Below, one piece after another: positions 1 to 7,842 of a DNA stretch of 20,153 nt (its first letter is position 1; each line of letters opens with the position of its first letter). The position numbers and the translations under genes were made by a program. The notes under the pieces were generated by a model. That model saw only the letters and a program-made list of their open reading frames with translations, ran no database searches and was not told where the DNA came from. Source of the stretch: Nitrospira sp. (GTDB lineage Bacteria; Nitrospirota; Thermodesulfovibrionia; Thermodesulfovibrionales; SM23-35). The DNA is taken from positions 1-20,153 of the forward strand of contig VGWY01000017.1 of assembly GCA_016873575.1 (NCBI GenBank). Reading direction: 5' to 3'.

Positions 1-342
1 TCTGCCCCTGCCTTTCCCCTTTAGATAATCTCCGAGAAGCTCCCTGCTGTGCTCGTCGTCATGACAATAAATACAGAGATTCTCCCAGTTAGAGCCATCA
101 GAGGGGTTGTTCCTGTGATTCCCGTCTTTATGGTGTACCGTAAGAAGATTCCGGTTTTTGAAATCAAACTCTCTCCCGCATTTGGCGCAGATCAGGCCGT
201 GGATTTTCAGGGATTGTTCCCTGTAATTGGAGGGAGCAGCGTTGACCTCTTTTAATTCTCTGACGATTTCAGCAACGGTTTTGCCTCCTGCGGGCTTTTT
301 CGGCTGAGGTTTCCTGAATTTTATTCGTTGTCTGCTTCCCAA
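1..342 (-). CDS. YajD-like HNH nuclease family protein, 3' end outside the window
   Basis: Probable HNH-fold DNA endonuclease, like E. coli YajD. The frame is open to the window edge (114 codons, no stop), so the C-terminus is missing. A basic N-terminal region (residues 1-20) is followed by C52xxC55, the HNH core H70-H71 with a downstream NNP-DGSNW segment, and C90xxC93-H94 then H98. These are the structural zinc cysteines and metal-binding histidines expected of the family. The start is chosen as TTG at 342 because AGGAGG (356-351) lies 8 nt upstream; the GTG at 351 overlaps that Shine-Dalgarno and is unlikely. It follows the zinc-ribbon gene by 15 nt and is almost certainly cotranscribed from the promoter at 716-744. 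The physiological role of YajD proteins is not established. The family call is firm; the function is not. Confidence 0.82.
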   Translation of the reverse strand, partial: MGSRQRIKFRKPQPKKPAGGKTVAEIVRELKEVNAAPSNYREQSLKIHGLICAKCGREFDFKNRNLLTVHHKDGNHRNNPSDGSNWENLCIYCHDDEHSRELLGDYLKGKGRGR

Positions 343-357
343 AAAACTCACCTCCTG

Positions 358-654
358 TTATCGCAATCTGGTTCCGCACTTTTTGCATATACGTTTGTTG
401 ATATTCGTGCCCAGATATTTTTTACATGAGGGGCATCTCCAGTTATAGGCGCTAAAACCGATAAACGCAGCGATGAGCACAATCTGCGCTGCAAAGATAG
501 TATTCTTTGAAAATTCTCCGAAGAGATCAGGGCGTTTATAGAGCAAAGCAAGAAATAAAAGGAGAAACATCGTTGCCGCTATAGCGAGGAACTGGCGGCT
601 CTGGCGTAATCCGAAATCCCGCATGATCTGCTTATTGTCTCTTTTTTGCATCAT
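358..654 (-). CDS. Small membrane protein with C-terminal zinc ribbon
   Basis: About 98 residues. There is a charged N-terminus, two hydrophobic helices (about 22-39 and 52-70), then a short zinc ribbon with C74xxC77 and C90xxC93. The likely topology is a membrane hairpin with the ribbon and N-terminus on the same, cytoplasmic, side (inference). The frame stays open to a TTG at 702, but the promoter predicts transcription starting near 709, leaving no room for a ribosome site there. The ATG pair at 654/651 is therefore preferred, although its Shine-Dalgarno is weak. It lies immediately upstream of the HNH gene, which suggests an operon. I do not recognise a specific family and propose no function. 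Confidence 0.6.
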   Translation of the reverse strand: MMQKRDNKQIMRDFGLRQSRQFLAIAATMFLLLFLALLYKRPDLFGEFSKNTIFAAQIVLIAAFIGFSAYNWRCPSCKKYLGTNINKRICKKCGTRLR

Positions 655-715
655 CGCAATTTTCTTTTTGGCTGAAAATAACAAAATCCACCATTGTTCC
701 AATATTATATTTTAT

Positions 716-744
716 ATTATACCGTCACGGTTGCAGCTTTTCAA
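716..744 (-). promoter_or_regulatory. Sigma70-type promoter for the zinc-ribbon/HNH pair
   Basis: On the minus strand, TTGAAA (744-739) is separated by exactly 17 nt from a perfect TATAAT (721-716). The predicted start is near 709, giving a leader of about 55 nt before the ATG at 654. The match comes from reading the sequence; activity is not shown. Confidence 0.65.
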
Positions 745-891
745 AATCGAACGTGAAAAATAACTATAAGACAGGTAAGCCAATGGTTTGACCAGTGAGA
801 CTTGAAAAGGTTTGACCTTGCAGGATTAAGTAGGCATTCATAAGGAGTTTAAGATTAACCAGGAAAAGACTGATAGAATCCGTAGTCTATA

Positions 892-979
892 CCCCCCTTT
901 GGCAAAGGGGGGTGAGGGGGGATTTTTCGGAAAGGAAATCATCCATAAAATCTCCCCAACCCCTCTTTTCCAAAGAGGG
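892..979. repeat. Palindromic MITE-like or REP-like element, about 88 bp
   Basis: The left arm has its own hairpin, CCCCCCTTT-GGC-AAAGGGGGG (892-912), followed by a G-rich run ending in GATTTT. The right arm (from about 945 to 979) is an imperfect reverse complement of the left and carries a second hairpin, CCCCTCTTT and AAAGAGGGG around TTCC-like centre bases. The element is therefore a palindrome built from two smaller palindromes. Similar C6T3/A3G6 elements occur as dispersed intergenic repeats in many environmental genomes (recollection, not checked). No transposase is present. Confidence 0.6.
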
Positions 980-1168
980 GATTTAGTAAAAGCTTCAAGA
1001 TATCAGAAGTTAATGTGTAAAGAGTGTCGGTTCTCATCGGCTGTCTTTGAGACGGCTCACAACCGTCAATCCTCCCTCTTTGAATGTTGTCATTATCCGG
1101 CTTGCCCCCCGCATCTCGAAGCGAGTCTACGCTGAGAGTCGCTCCGACAAGTACGGGGCAGGCTCCTA

Positions 1169-1208
1169 ATCCAGTCTTCTTCTGGATTCCCCGATCGAGT
1201 CGGGGAAT
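1169..1208. repeat. Twin-hairpin intergenic repeat
   Basis: Two adjacent inverted repeats: ATCCAG/CTGGAT (1169-1174 with 1182-1187) and ATTCCCCGA/TCGGGGAAT (1186-1194 with 1200-1208, 5-nt loop). The second is the type of ATTCCCCGA palindrome often found scattered through environmental bacterial genomes. It ends 5 bp before the stop codon of the 30-codon frame at 1214-1306, so it may have caused that truncation. Confidence 0.55.
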
Positions 1209-1213
1209 GACGG

Positions 1214-1306
1214 TTATGTGGCCTTACTTATGAACTTATTAGTAACGTAAAACCAATCTGTGTTCTCCAATGATAAGTAATCTTCGACTATTTTACGATC
1301 TTTCAT
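1214..1306 (-). CDS. Short coupled frame, probably a truncated partner of the RHH-like gene
   Basis: A 30-residue frame beginning MKDRKIVEDYLSLENTDWF and ending ISKAT. Its ATG (1306-1304) overlaps the stop TGA (1305-1303) of the upstream small gene as ATGA, the arrangement of a coupled second cistron such as the toxin in a toxin-antitoxin operon. At 30 residues it is too short for any known toxin, and it terminates only 5 bp before the twin-hairpin repeat at 1169-1208. The likely reading is a gene that lost its 3' part when the repeat arrived. It could alternatively be a genuine micro-protein. No family is recognisable. Confidence 0.4.
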   Translation of the reverse strand: MKDRKIVEDYLSLENTDWFYVTNKFISKAT

Positions 1307-1494
1307 ACTGATACATCTTTTCGGGATGTGCGAGTGATGATGAAATTCTCGGGCAGCAAATCAGGGTCTTTCTCAAGCTCTTCAACAAAGGCATTGATCG
1401 CCTTTCGCATGAAGGCTGAGAAGTTTACGCCCCTCGGTAATGCAAGGATCCTCTGGCGTGTATCTTCGTCTATCGTCGCTGTGTACTTTGCCAT
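1303..1494 (-). CDS. Small ribbon-helix-helix-like protein, antitoxin-like
   Basis: 63 residues starting MAKYTATIDEDTRQRI. A short beta-like stretch, two helices (about 10-18 and 24-42) and an acidic-then-basic tail fit a ribbon-helix-helix DNA-binding protein of the antitoxin type. That is based on pattern, not a database match. The frame is open further upstream, but the ATG at 1494 is chosen because AAGGAG sits 5-6 nt before it; the upstream extension looks unlike protein. The overlapped downstream frame (ATGA) supports a two-gene operon in which this is the first, antitoxin-like member. It lies downstream of ettA on the same strand. Confidence 0.55.
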   Translation of the reverse strand: MAKYTATIDEDTRQRILALPRGVNFSAFMRKAINAFVEELEKDPDLLPENFIITRTSRKDVSV

Positions 1495-1636
1495 AACTAC
1501 TCCTTTTTTGATGAATGATGAGACTCCTGATGTCCGGCAATCGTATGAATCGTTCAAACTGATACCACATAAACTGTACCACAAAAGGTGGCTTCAAGGG
1601 GATTAGTAGGGAAAACGCCTCTCTCTTTCGGTGTAT

Positions 1637-3322
1637 TTACCCTCTGGACAGATGTCTGTACTTGATGCGGTGTGGCTGGTCTGCGGCAGGGCCGAGACGG
1701 GCTTTTCTCTCTGCTTCATATTCGGAGTAGTTCCCGTCGAACCAGACCACTTTACTGTCACCCTCAAAAGCGAGTATATGGGTAGCGATACGATCGAGGA
1801 ACCATCGGTCGTGGCTGATGACCACGGCGCAGCCTGCAAAATTCTCCAGTGCCTCTTCCAAAGCACGCATGGTGTTTACGTCCAGATCATTGGTAGGTTC
1901 GTCAAGCAGAAGGACATTGGCCTCTTCCTTTAGCATACGGGCCAGATGGACACGGTTTCTTTCTCCTCCGGAGAGCATAGAAACCTTTTTCTGCTGATCG
2001 TTCCCGGAGAAATTGAAGCGCGCCACATAGGCACGTGAGTTGACCTGCCTCTTGCCGAGCTGAATGACATCCTCTCCGCCGGAGATGATCTCATAGATGG
2101 TTTTGTTTGGATCGAGGTCATCGCGGCTCTGGTCGACGTATGCCAGCCTTACGGTTTCTCCTATCCTGAAGGTGCCTGAATCAGGCTTTTCCTGACCGGT
2201 AATCATCCGGAAAAGGGTGGTCTTTCCTGCTCCGTTCGGTCCGATAATCCCAACAATTCCTCCCGGAGGAAGGGAGAAGGTCATCCCCTCCACAAGGATA
2301 TTATCGCTGTATGCCTTGCTCACGTTATCGGCATCAATGACGATATTACCCAGACGAGGTCCGGGGGGAATATAGATTTCGAGCTCTTTTGACCTTTTTT
2401 CGATATCCTGACCGAGGAGTGCCTCATAAGAATTGATACGCGCTTTCGCTTTTGCATGGCGTCCTTTTGGAGACATCTGTATCCACTCAAGCTCACGCTG
2501 CAGGGTCTTCTGCCTTTCGCTCTCTGACTTCTCCTCTTGTTGCAGACGGTTTTTCTTCTGCTGCAGCCAGGAGGAGTAATTCCCTTTCCATGGAATTCCC
2601 TGTCCCCTGTCAAGTTCCAGAATCCACCCGGCGACATTATCAAGGAAATAGCGGTCATGAGTCACTGCGATGACGGTGCCGGGATAGCTTTGCAGATGGT
2701 GTTCCAGCCAGGCCACTGTCTCGGCATCAAGGTGGTTGGTAGGCTCGTCCAGGAGCAGGATGTCCGGTTTCTGCAGAAGGAGTCTGCAAAGGGCCACGCG
2801 GCATCTTTCGCCTCCGGAGAGGATTTTAACCGGTGCATCTCCCGGCGGACAGCGCAGGGCATCCATGGCCATCTCCAGACGTGAATCCAGGTCCCATGCA
2901 TCCAGCGCATCCAGCCTCTCCTGTACCTTTCCCTGAAGCTCGATAAGCTTGCTCATCTCGTCATCCGACATCGGCTCAGCGAATTTTTCATTGATACGGT
3001 TATATTCATTTAGGGTATCTACTATCTCCTGAACCCCTTCTTCCACAATCTCCCGCACGGTCTTGGTGTCATCCAGTTCCGGCTCCTGCTCAAGGAACCC
3101 TACGGTGTGACCGGGAGAGAGGACCGTCTCGCCATTGAACTCTTTATCCTTTCCGGCAAGGATACGGAGAAGGGAGCTTTTCCCTGACCCGTTGAGACCG
3201 AGGACACCAATTTTCGCTCCATAGAAATAGGAGAGATAGATATCCTTCAAAACCGGCTTCTTATCATAATACTTACTTACCCCGACCATGGAGTAAATAA
3301 CCTTATTCGGTTCATTGCTCAT
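1637..3322 (-). CDS. ettA: Energy-dependent translational throttle ABC-F ATPase EttA
   Basis: ABC-F family protein that binds the ribosomal E site and gates entry into elongation according to the ATP/ADP ratio. It is cytosolic, with no membrane domain. 561 residues, close to E. coli EttA (555). Two ABC domains are visible: Walker A GLNGSGKS (42-49) with signature LSGGE (168-172) and Walker B LLLDEP (189-194, catalytic E193); and GPNGAGKT (361-368), LSGGE (450-454) and LLLDEP (471-476, E475). The linker and P-site tRNA-interaction region lies around 240-320. The C-terminal QPHRIKY tail is EttA-like and distinguishes it from Uup and YheS. ATG 3322 is preceded by AAGGAT at suitable spacing. It reads GC-richer than the mfd and accessory regions. 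The assignment is secure. Confidence 0.96.
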   Translation of the reverse strand: MSNEPNKVIYSMVGVSKYYDKKPVLKDIYLSYFYGAKIGVLGLNGSGKSSLLRILAGKDKEFNGETVLSPGHTVGFLEQEPELDDTKTVREIVEEGVQEIVDTLNEYNRINEKFAEPMSDDEMSKLIELQGKVQERLDALDAWDLDSRLEMAMDALRCPPGDAPVKILSGGERCRVALCRLLLQKPDILLLDEPTNHLDAETVAWLEHHLQSYPGTVIAVTHDRYFLDNVAGWILELDRGQGIPWKGNYSSWLQQKKNRLQQEEKSESERQKTLQRELEWIQMSPKGRHAKAKARINSYEALLGQDIEKRSKELEIYIPPGPRLGNIVIDADNVSKAYSDNILVEGMTFSLPPGGIVGIIGPNGAGKTTLFRMITGQEKPDSGTFRIGETVRLAYVDQSRDDLDPNKTIYEIISGGEDVIQLGKRQVNSRAYVARFNFSGNDQQKKVSMLSGGERNRVHLARMLKEEANVLLLDEPTNDLDVNTMRALEEALENFAGCAVVISHDRWFLDRIATHILAFEGDSKVVWFDGNYSEYEAERKARLGPAADQPHRIKYRHLSRG

Positions 3323-3450
3323 CTTGTTTCAAATCCTTTCTTTGAAGACTGGTAAAAAAGTCATTTCTCAGCCACAGAGTTTGTGGATCTTGCTCGCAAA
3401 TCGTCGAATATCTTGAGCACGCCTGTAGGGTCAAAATACAACCTCTTTAA

Positions 3451-4122
3451 TCATGCCCTGGAAGGATTCATTGAAAAAAGAACTGCGAGATAATGTAAGA
3501 CGCTACCGGACAGCACGAAAATATGCCAAATGGCATGGTGATAGGGTAATCGGCGCCACAGAAAGAAAATTACTCCGACAGTATAGGTCACTCCTCCCGC
3601 TACTATCAGTATGAGTGCACTCACTGGGACAGAAGCAGATAGAGGTTTGATAGCCACTAATACTGCCCACCCCATTATGATATAGAGGATGAGCCTTATG
3701 GAGGAAAATTGTCGCAGAGGGGAAAACTGAAGGACGATACCCAATATAGCGAGTCCCCAGATGACCCCGAAAAGGGACCATCCCCAGGCCCCTCGCAGGT
3801 TCACCAGTGTAAAAGGTGTATAAGTACCTGCAATGAGAAGATAGATCGATGAATGATCTATTATCCTCAAAACCTTCTTCGCCTTCGGGTGCTGTATGCC
3901 GTGATACAGGGTGGATGCAGAATAGAGAACTATAAGCGCAGTGCCAAAAATGCTGCAACTAACGATATGACGGGCACTCCCGAAGGTGGTTGTATGAGCT
4001 ATCAGTATTCCCAGGCCGGCGATAGCCAGGACTATCCCTATGCCGTGAGTGACGCTATGGGCTATTTCTTCCTTCAGTTTGAATAGTTTAGGGTATGAGC
4101 TTTCTCTCATCTTGTCCAACAT
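3451..4122 (-). CDS. trhA: Hemolysin III / TrhA family seven-helix membrane protein
   Basis: Inner-membrane protein of the PAQR-related hemolysin III family (E. coli TrhA/YqfA), implicated in membrane lipid and fluidity homeostasis; haemolytic activity is reported for some members only. 223 residues, the usual family length, with about seven hydrophobic segments. Conserved polar sites are present: E19 with H22 and H26 (ExxHxxTHG), S68xS70xxxH74, D89-H90, and the last-helix cluster H195/H196, H200 and H210. These are the family's putative metal site. The N-terminal region before residue 20 is basic and cytosolic. The start at 4122 has a modest GGAT upstream; the ATG at codon 5 is an alternative. 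It appears monocistronic, 45 nt from its upstream neighbour. Confidence 0.92.
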   Translation of the reverse strand: MLDKMRESSYPKLFKLKEEIAHSVTHGIGIVLAIAGLGILIAHTTTFGSARHIVSCSIFGTALIVLYSASTLYHGIQHPKAKKVLRIIDHSSIYLLIAGTYTPFTLVNLRGAWGWSLFGVIWGLAILGIVLQFSPLRQFSSIRLILYIIMGWAVLVAIKPLSASVPVSALILIVAGGVTYTVGVIFFLWRRLPYHHAIWHIFVLSGSVLHYLAVLFSMNPSRA

Positions 4123-4164
4123 AGAGTATCCAGAACCACTTTTCCCCGATATTGGTTACTTCGC

Positions 4165-4506
4165 TTATTTTAGCCAACATTCATAACATTCCCATGAATG
4201 AGTTTGTTTGTTAAACCATATGGCATCGGCAAATTCGGCTCTATTTCCATTACTTTTCATTTCATCGTATCTTCCTTTAGCTCCGCATTTAGGGCAGTTC
4301 ATTTCTTTCCCATGCAGATACTGACTTTTTATCCATTCTCCTTTTAATGCCCTTTGTACCGCAATGTAAAGATCGTATCCATTACATGAACCACAAAGGA
4401 TTCCTTCCTCTTCTATCCACTGTACAATTTTACTTTGAAATCGATTTACCGCTTCTCTCATTTCCGTCTCTGAGAACTCGTTAAAGCCTCTTTTATTTCC
4501 TTTCAT
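4165..4506 (-). CDS. Hypothetical protein with three CxxC pairs
   Basis: 113 residues and soluble. An N-terminal helical, acidic region (about 12-35) is followed by three cysteine pairs: C38xxC41, C71xxC74 (as CPKCG) and C107xxC110 near the C-terminus. A zinc-ribbon-like or double-ribbon protein is likely. AAGGAG lies 6 nt before ATG 4506, so the start is firm, and a TATAAT-like box lies just upstream. It sits on the same strand as mfd, 55 nt downstream of it. I recognise no family; nucleic-acid binding would be a guess from the zinc ribbons alone. Confidence 0.65.
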   Translation of the reverse strand: MKGNKRGFNEFSETEMREAVNRFQSKIVQWIEEEGILCGSCNGYDLYIAVQRALKGEWIKSQYLHGKEMNCPKCGAKGRYDEMKSNGNRAEFADAIWFNKQTHSWECYECWLK

Positions 4507-4561
4507 TTTGTCTCCTTGTTTATATTATAAAGAAATCAAAATGGGGACAGGTGAGCCATCT

Positions 4562-7500
4562 TTAACTAAGAAGTGAACATGAACAAGATTTAAAACCTCC
4601 CAGTAACCTCATTATATTAGCTATTTCTTCATATATATTTTTCCATGGCAGTCCCCTGAGGTCAAGCTCAAAGCCGTCCGGCAAGAATTTAATTTTCCCC
4701 CCTCTTTTTTTATGGAGTTCAAAGATATCTCCGGGTTCTACCTTTGTATCAGGAGAAAATATGATTCGAACAGCCCCGTGAATATCTTCTATCTTTGCAA
4801 TGCGGAGCTCCCTTGCCATTATTTTCAGTTTCATTACATCCACGAGGTTTATCACTTCAACTGGTAGCCTTCCGAATCTGTCCTCAATCTCTGATTCAAG
4901 TGTCTCTAATCCCTCATCTGTTCCCGATGCTGCAATCCTTCTGTAGAGGCTCAGTCTGAGCGTCATGTCGTCTATATATTCTTCTGGAATAAATGCATTT
5001 ACCCGTAAATGTATCGAGGGTTCAAACTCCTCTTCTATCTTCTGTCCCTTTAATTCTGCGACTGCCTTTTCTAACATTTCTACATACAGGTCAAAACCAA
5101 TTGCATGGATATGCCCTGATTGTTCTGCTCCAAGGAGGTTTCCTGCGCCCCTGATCTCAAGATCTTTCAGGGCAAGCCTGAAACCTGCTCCAAGATAACC
5201 CATCTCCTGTATTGCCTGGAGCCTCTTTCTTGCCTCTTCAGTGATAATATCCTCATTAGGGATGAGAAAATAGGAATATGCCCTTACATTGCTCCTTCCT
5301 ACCCGTCCTCTGAGCTGATATAAGTCAGCAAGTCCCATCTTATCTGCCCTGTTGATGATGATCGTGTTCGCTGTCGGTATATCAAGCCCTGAACCAATGA
5401 TAGCTGTGGATACAAGGACATCTATCTTTCCATCATAAAATGCAAGCATGATCTTTTCGAGTTCTCTTTCAGGCATCTGACCATGTGCAACTGCTATCCT
5501 TACTGAAGGTAAAAGCCTCGATATATAGTCAGCAATCTTATGGATATCTTTGATACTGTTGTGAACAAAGAAGATCTGACCTTTCCTTTCAATCTCTCTT
5601 TGTATAGATTCAGTGACCAATGCTTCATGAAATACAGAGACGATACTTCTGACAGCGAGCCTTTCCTCAGGGGGTGTTTCGATCAAGCTCATCTCTCTGA
5701 TATCTGAGAGCGCCATATAAAGCGTTCTCGGTATAGGCGTTGCAGTGAGTGTGAGAATATCAATACCCCGTTTCAGTTCCTTTATTCTTTCCTTTTGTCC
5801 GACTCCAAAACGGTGTTCCTCATCAATGACCAGAAGGCCGAGTTTATAAAAAGATATGTCTTTCCTGAGAATGCTGTGCGTCCCTATGATTATGTCTATA
5901 TCGCCATGTGATAGTGCCCTGATTGTCTCTTTCTGCTCCTTACTTGATTTAAATCTGCTCAGAAAATCAATCTTAACAGGAAATGCAGAAAACCTCATCT
6001 TAAAGGTTCTGTGATGTTGTTCACAGAGTATCGTGGTAGGCACAAGCACAGCCACCTGCATCCCATCGTATACTGCCTTGAAGGCTGCCCTCATTGCGAC
6101 CTCTGTCTTTCCATATCCGACATCGCCGCAGATGAGCCTGTCCATTGGTCTTTCTGATTCCATATCTCTTTTGATATCTTCAATTGCCTTGATCTGATCA
6201 GGTGTCTCTTCGTAAGGGAAGAAGCTGTCAAATTCCCTGTGTAGTTCGGTATCAGGGCTGAATGAGAACCCCTTATAAATCTCTCTTTCTGCATACAGGG
6301 CAACGAGTTTCTCTGCCATATCATGTATCTTATTCCTGATCCGCTCCTTTGTCCTCTGCCAGGTTTTCCCTCCAAGCCTGTCAATCTTTGGGGTAACCCC
6401 TTCTTCTGAATGATATTTATGGATAATGTTTATATTTTGAAGAGGTATATAGAGCTTTGAACCTTCATACTCAATCAATAAGAGGTCTTCGTTTATACCT
6501 TCGATGCTCTGTCGAACAAGTCCGAGAAATCTTCCGATGCCGTGGTCTCTATGAACAACAAAGTCACTTGGCCTCAGGTCATCGAGGGATGTAAGGAGTT
6601 TTGATACCTTTGACTTTCTGATTGGCCTGTAGCCCGGCCTCCCACCGAATATTTCTTTCTCAGTCAGGATTAAAATACCTGGTAAAAAGAGACCTGATGA
6701 AAGCGCCCCGATCGTTATTGAAATACTGCCTTCGTACTCTAAAAGGTTAGCTGTATCTATTATGGGTGTAACAATACCTCCGTCTCTCAATATATCTTTG
6801 AGTCTTTCTGCCTGACCCCTCGATGAGGAAATAATCCGTATCTTATTATTCAGACGAAGGTGTTCGATCTTATCGGGGAGTTCTTTTATCTCCTTCCTCT
6901 CTTCAGGTACAATGCCAAGTCCTTTGATGGGAAGTAATCCAGCATCATGCCCCGGGCCTTCAATCGAATATCTTGAAAGAAAAACTGTGTTTGCAGGCAT
7001 CTCATCTTTCTCATATAGTGAATCCGAGCAGAAGAACATTTTATCTGTGATTGTTTCAAGCATTGACTGACTGAAAGAAGATTCTTTTGCAGGGAGTATC
7101 GAAACCTGGTCGATATCCCCAGCGGATTTCTGCGTTTCAATGTCAAAGGTTTTTATGTCTTCTATCACATCACCAAAGAATTCAAGCCTGATAGGTGTTT
7201 CTGCTGTTGAAGGGAAGATGTCAAAAAGCCATCCGCGCTTGCTGTATTCTCCTTTTTCTACAACGAGCGAGACCATTGTGTAGCCCATGTCATGAAGCCT
7301 TTTTTCTATTTCAGTCCTCTGCATCTCGATACCTTTTTTGAGATTGAGAACGATTTCCACCAATTCTTTTTGAGGCCATATTGGTAATTTCAGGTTTTTG
7401 AAGGAACTGACGAATGAATCGTCTTTTTTAATCTGGTAGATTATTCTTGCCCTCTCACCTGAAAGAGAAGGGCCATCAGGTTCTGGCAGGAAAGAAACAC

Positions 7501-7708
7501 AGTCTTTTCTTAAGACCCCTCTGAAGAAATTAATATCTTTCGAGAGTTCCTCTGCACGTTCTTCGGTAGATTCAAGAGCGATAAACGGTTTATCATGCAA
7601 CGCAAGCAAGAGAGCTGCAGATGAGCCTGTGAGGTTATAGATGCGAGCGGATTTTAAGTCTTGCTTAATGATGTTTAATAAAGGTGTAAAATACATAAAG
7701 GTTTTCAT
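4562..7708 (-). CDS. mfd: Transcription-repair coupling factor Mfd
   Basis: Double-stranded-DNA translocase that removes stalled RNA polymerase at lesions and recruits UvrA for strand-specific excision repair. 1048 residues, about 100 shorter than E. coli Mfd, mostly in the degenerate UvrB-like N-terminal module. The polymerase-interaction (CarD-like RID) domain is at about 375-440 (LRPSDFVVHRDHGIGRF). The translocase follows: Walker A GDVGYGKTE (528-536, K534), DEEH (629-632), TATPIPRTL (655-663), QLRGRVGRS (798-806). The TRCF C-terminal domain is at about 895-1000. ATG 7708 is the first possible start after an in-frame stop upstream, yet no Shine-Dalgarno precedes it or the ATG at codon 5, and a perfect hairpin abuts it (7710-7737). 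Identity is certain; the exact start is not. Confidence 0.96.
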   Translation of the reverse strand: MKTFMYFTPLLNIIKQDLKSARIYNLTGSSAALLLALHDKPFIALESTEERAEELSKDINFFRGVLRKDCVSFLPEPDGPSLSGERARIIYQIKKDDSFVSSFKNLKLPIWPQKELVEIVLNLKKGIEMQRTEIEKRLHDMGYTMVSLVVEKGEYSKRGWLFDIFPSTAETPIRLEFFGDVIEDIKTFDIETQKSAGDIDQVSILPAKESSFSQSMLETITDKMFFCSDSLYEKDEMPANTVFLSRYSIEGPGHDAGLLPIKGLGIVPEERKEIKELPDKIEHLRLNNKIRIISSSRGQAERLKDILRDGGIVTPIIDTANLLEYEGSISITIGALSSGLFLPGILILTEKEIFGGRPGYRPIRKSKVSKLLTSLDDLRPSDFVVHRDHGIGRFLGLVRQSIEGINEDLLLIEYEGSKLYIPLQNINIIHKYHSEEGVTPKIDRLGGKTWQRTKERIRNKIHDMAEKLVALYAEREIYKGFSFSPDTELHREFDSFFPYEETPDQIKAIEDIKRDMESERPMDRLICGDVGYGKTEVAMRAAFKAVYDGMQVAVLVPTTILCEQHHRTFKMRFSAFPVKIDFLSRFKSSKEQKETIRALSHGDIDIIIGTHSILRKDISFYKLGLLVIDEEHRFGVGQKERIKELKRGIDILTLTATPIPRTLYMALSDIREMSLIETPPEERLAVRSIVSVFHEALVTESIQREIERKGQIFFVHNSIKDIHKIADYISRLLPSVRIAVAHGQMPERELEKIMLAFYDGKIDVLVSTAIIGSGLDIPTANTIIINRADKMGLADLYQLRGRVGRSNVRAYSYFLIPNEDIITEEARKRLQAIQEMGYLGAGFRLALKDLEIRGAGNLLGAEQSGHIHAIGFDLYVEMLEKAVAELKGQKIEEEFEPSIHLRVNAFIPEEYIDDMTLRLSLYRRIAASGTDEGLETLESEIEDRFGRLPVEVINLVDVMKLKIMARELRIAKIEDIHGAVRIIFSPDTKVEPGDIFELHKKRGGKIKFLPDGFELDLRGLPWKNIYEEIANIMRLLGGFKSCSCSLLS

Positions 7709-7709
7709 G

Positions 7710-7737
7710 AGCAGGGCTGGCTCAAGCCAGCCCTGCT
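7710..7737. repeat. Perfect 13-bp-arm hairpin abutting the mfd start
   Basis: AGCAGGGCTGGCT (7710-7722) and its exact reverse complement (7725-7737) are separated by CA. No T-run follows on either strand, so it is not a standard terminator. In the mfd mRNA the stem would end one base before the start codon, where the ribosome site should be. It could be a REP-like element or a translational control structure. The remaining mfd-hisG spacer has a 10-bp direct repeat acaggttgtg at 7741-7750 and 7797-7806, plus a short run of AAC triplets. Confidence 0.6.
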
Positions 7738-7842
7738 TATACAGGTTGTGGTTAATGAGATTGTAACAACAACAACAATATGATAAATTATATCACACAG
7801 GTTGTGAACAAATGAGAAGTAAGAAGTAAGAAAGGTGAGGTT

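Larger units (their letters stand above)
745..1213. other. Repeat-rich gene-free spacer
   Basis: No convincing gene on either strand. Positions 745-890 show nothing recognisable. 892-979 is a symmetrical palindromic element and 1169-1208 holds two adjacent hairpins, both described separately. The stretch 1041-1168 between them is GC-richer, with short inverted segments, and may be a further part of the second repeat. A 78-codon open frame across 899-1135 on the plus strand is only the repeat read as protein. Confidence 0.6.

Noticed and set aside
49..255. Plus-strand open frame opposite the HNH gene
   Set aside because: The minus strand encodes a clear HNH motif over the same bases; the plus frame has no recognisable features.
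899..1135. Plus-strand open frame of 78 codons in the left spacer
   Set aside because: It lies across the palindromic repeat and its translation is repeat sequence with no ribosome site.
3360..3450. Terminator after the hemolysin III family gene
   Set aside because: CCACA/TGTGG forms only a 5-bp stem, and the T-run lies about 12 nt beyond it.
7741..7842. hisG promoter or attenuator with a leader peptide
   Set aside because: A TTGTAA/TAAATT pair at 17 nt can be drawn, but both boxes are poor. No histidine-rich leader frame or T-box-like structure was seen.
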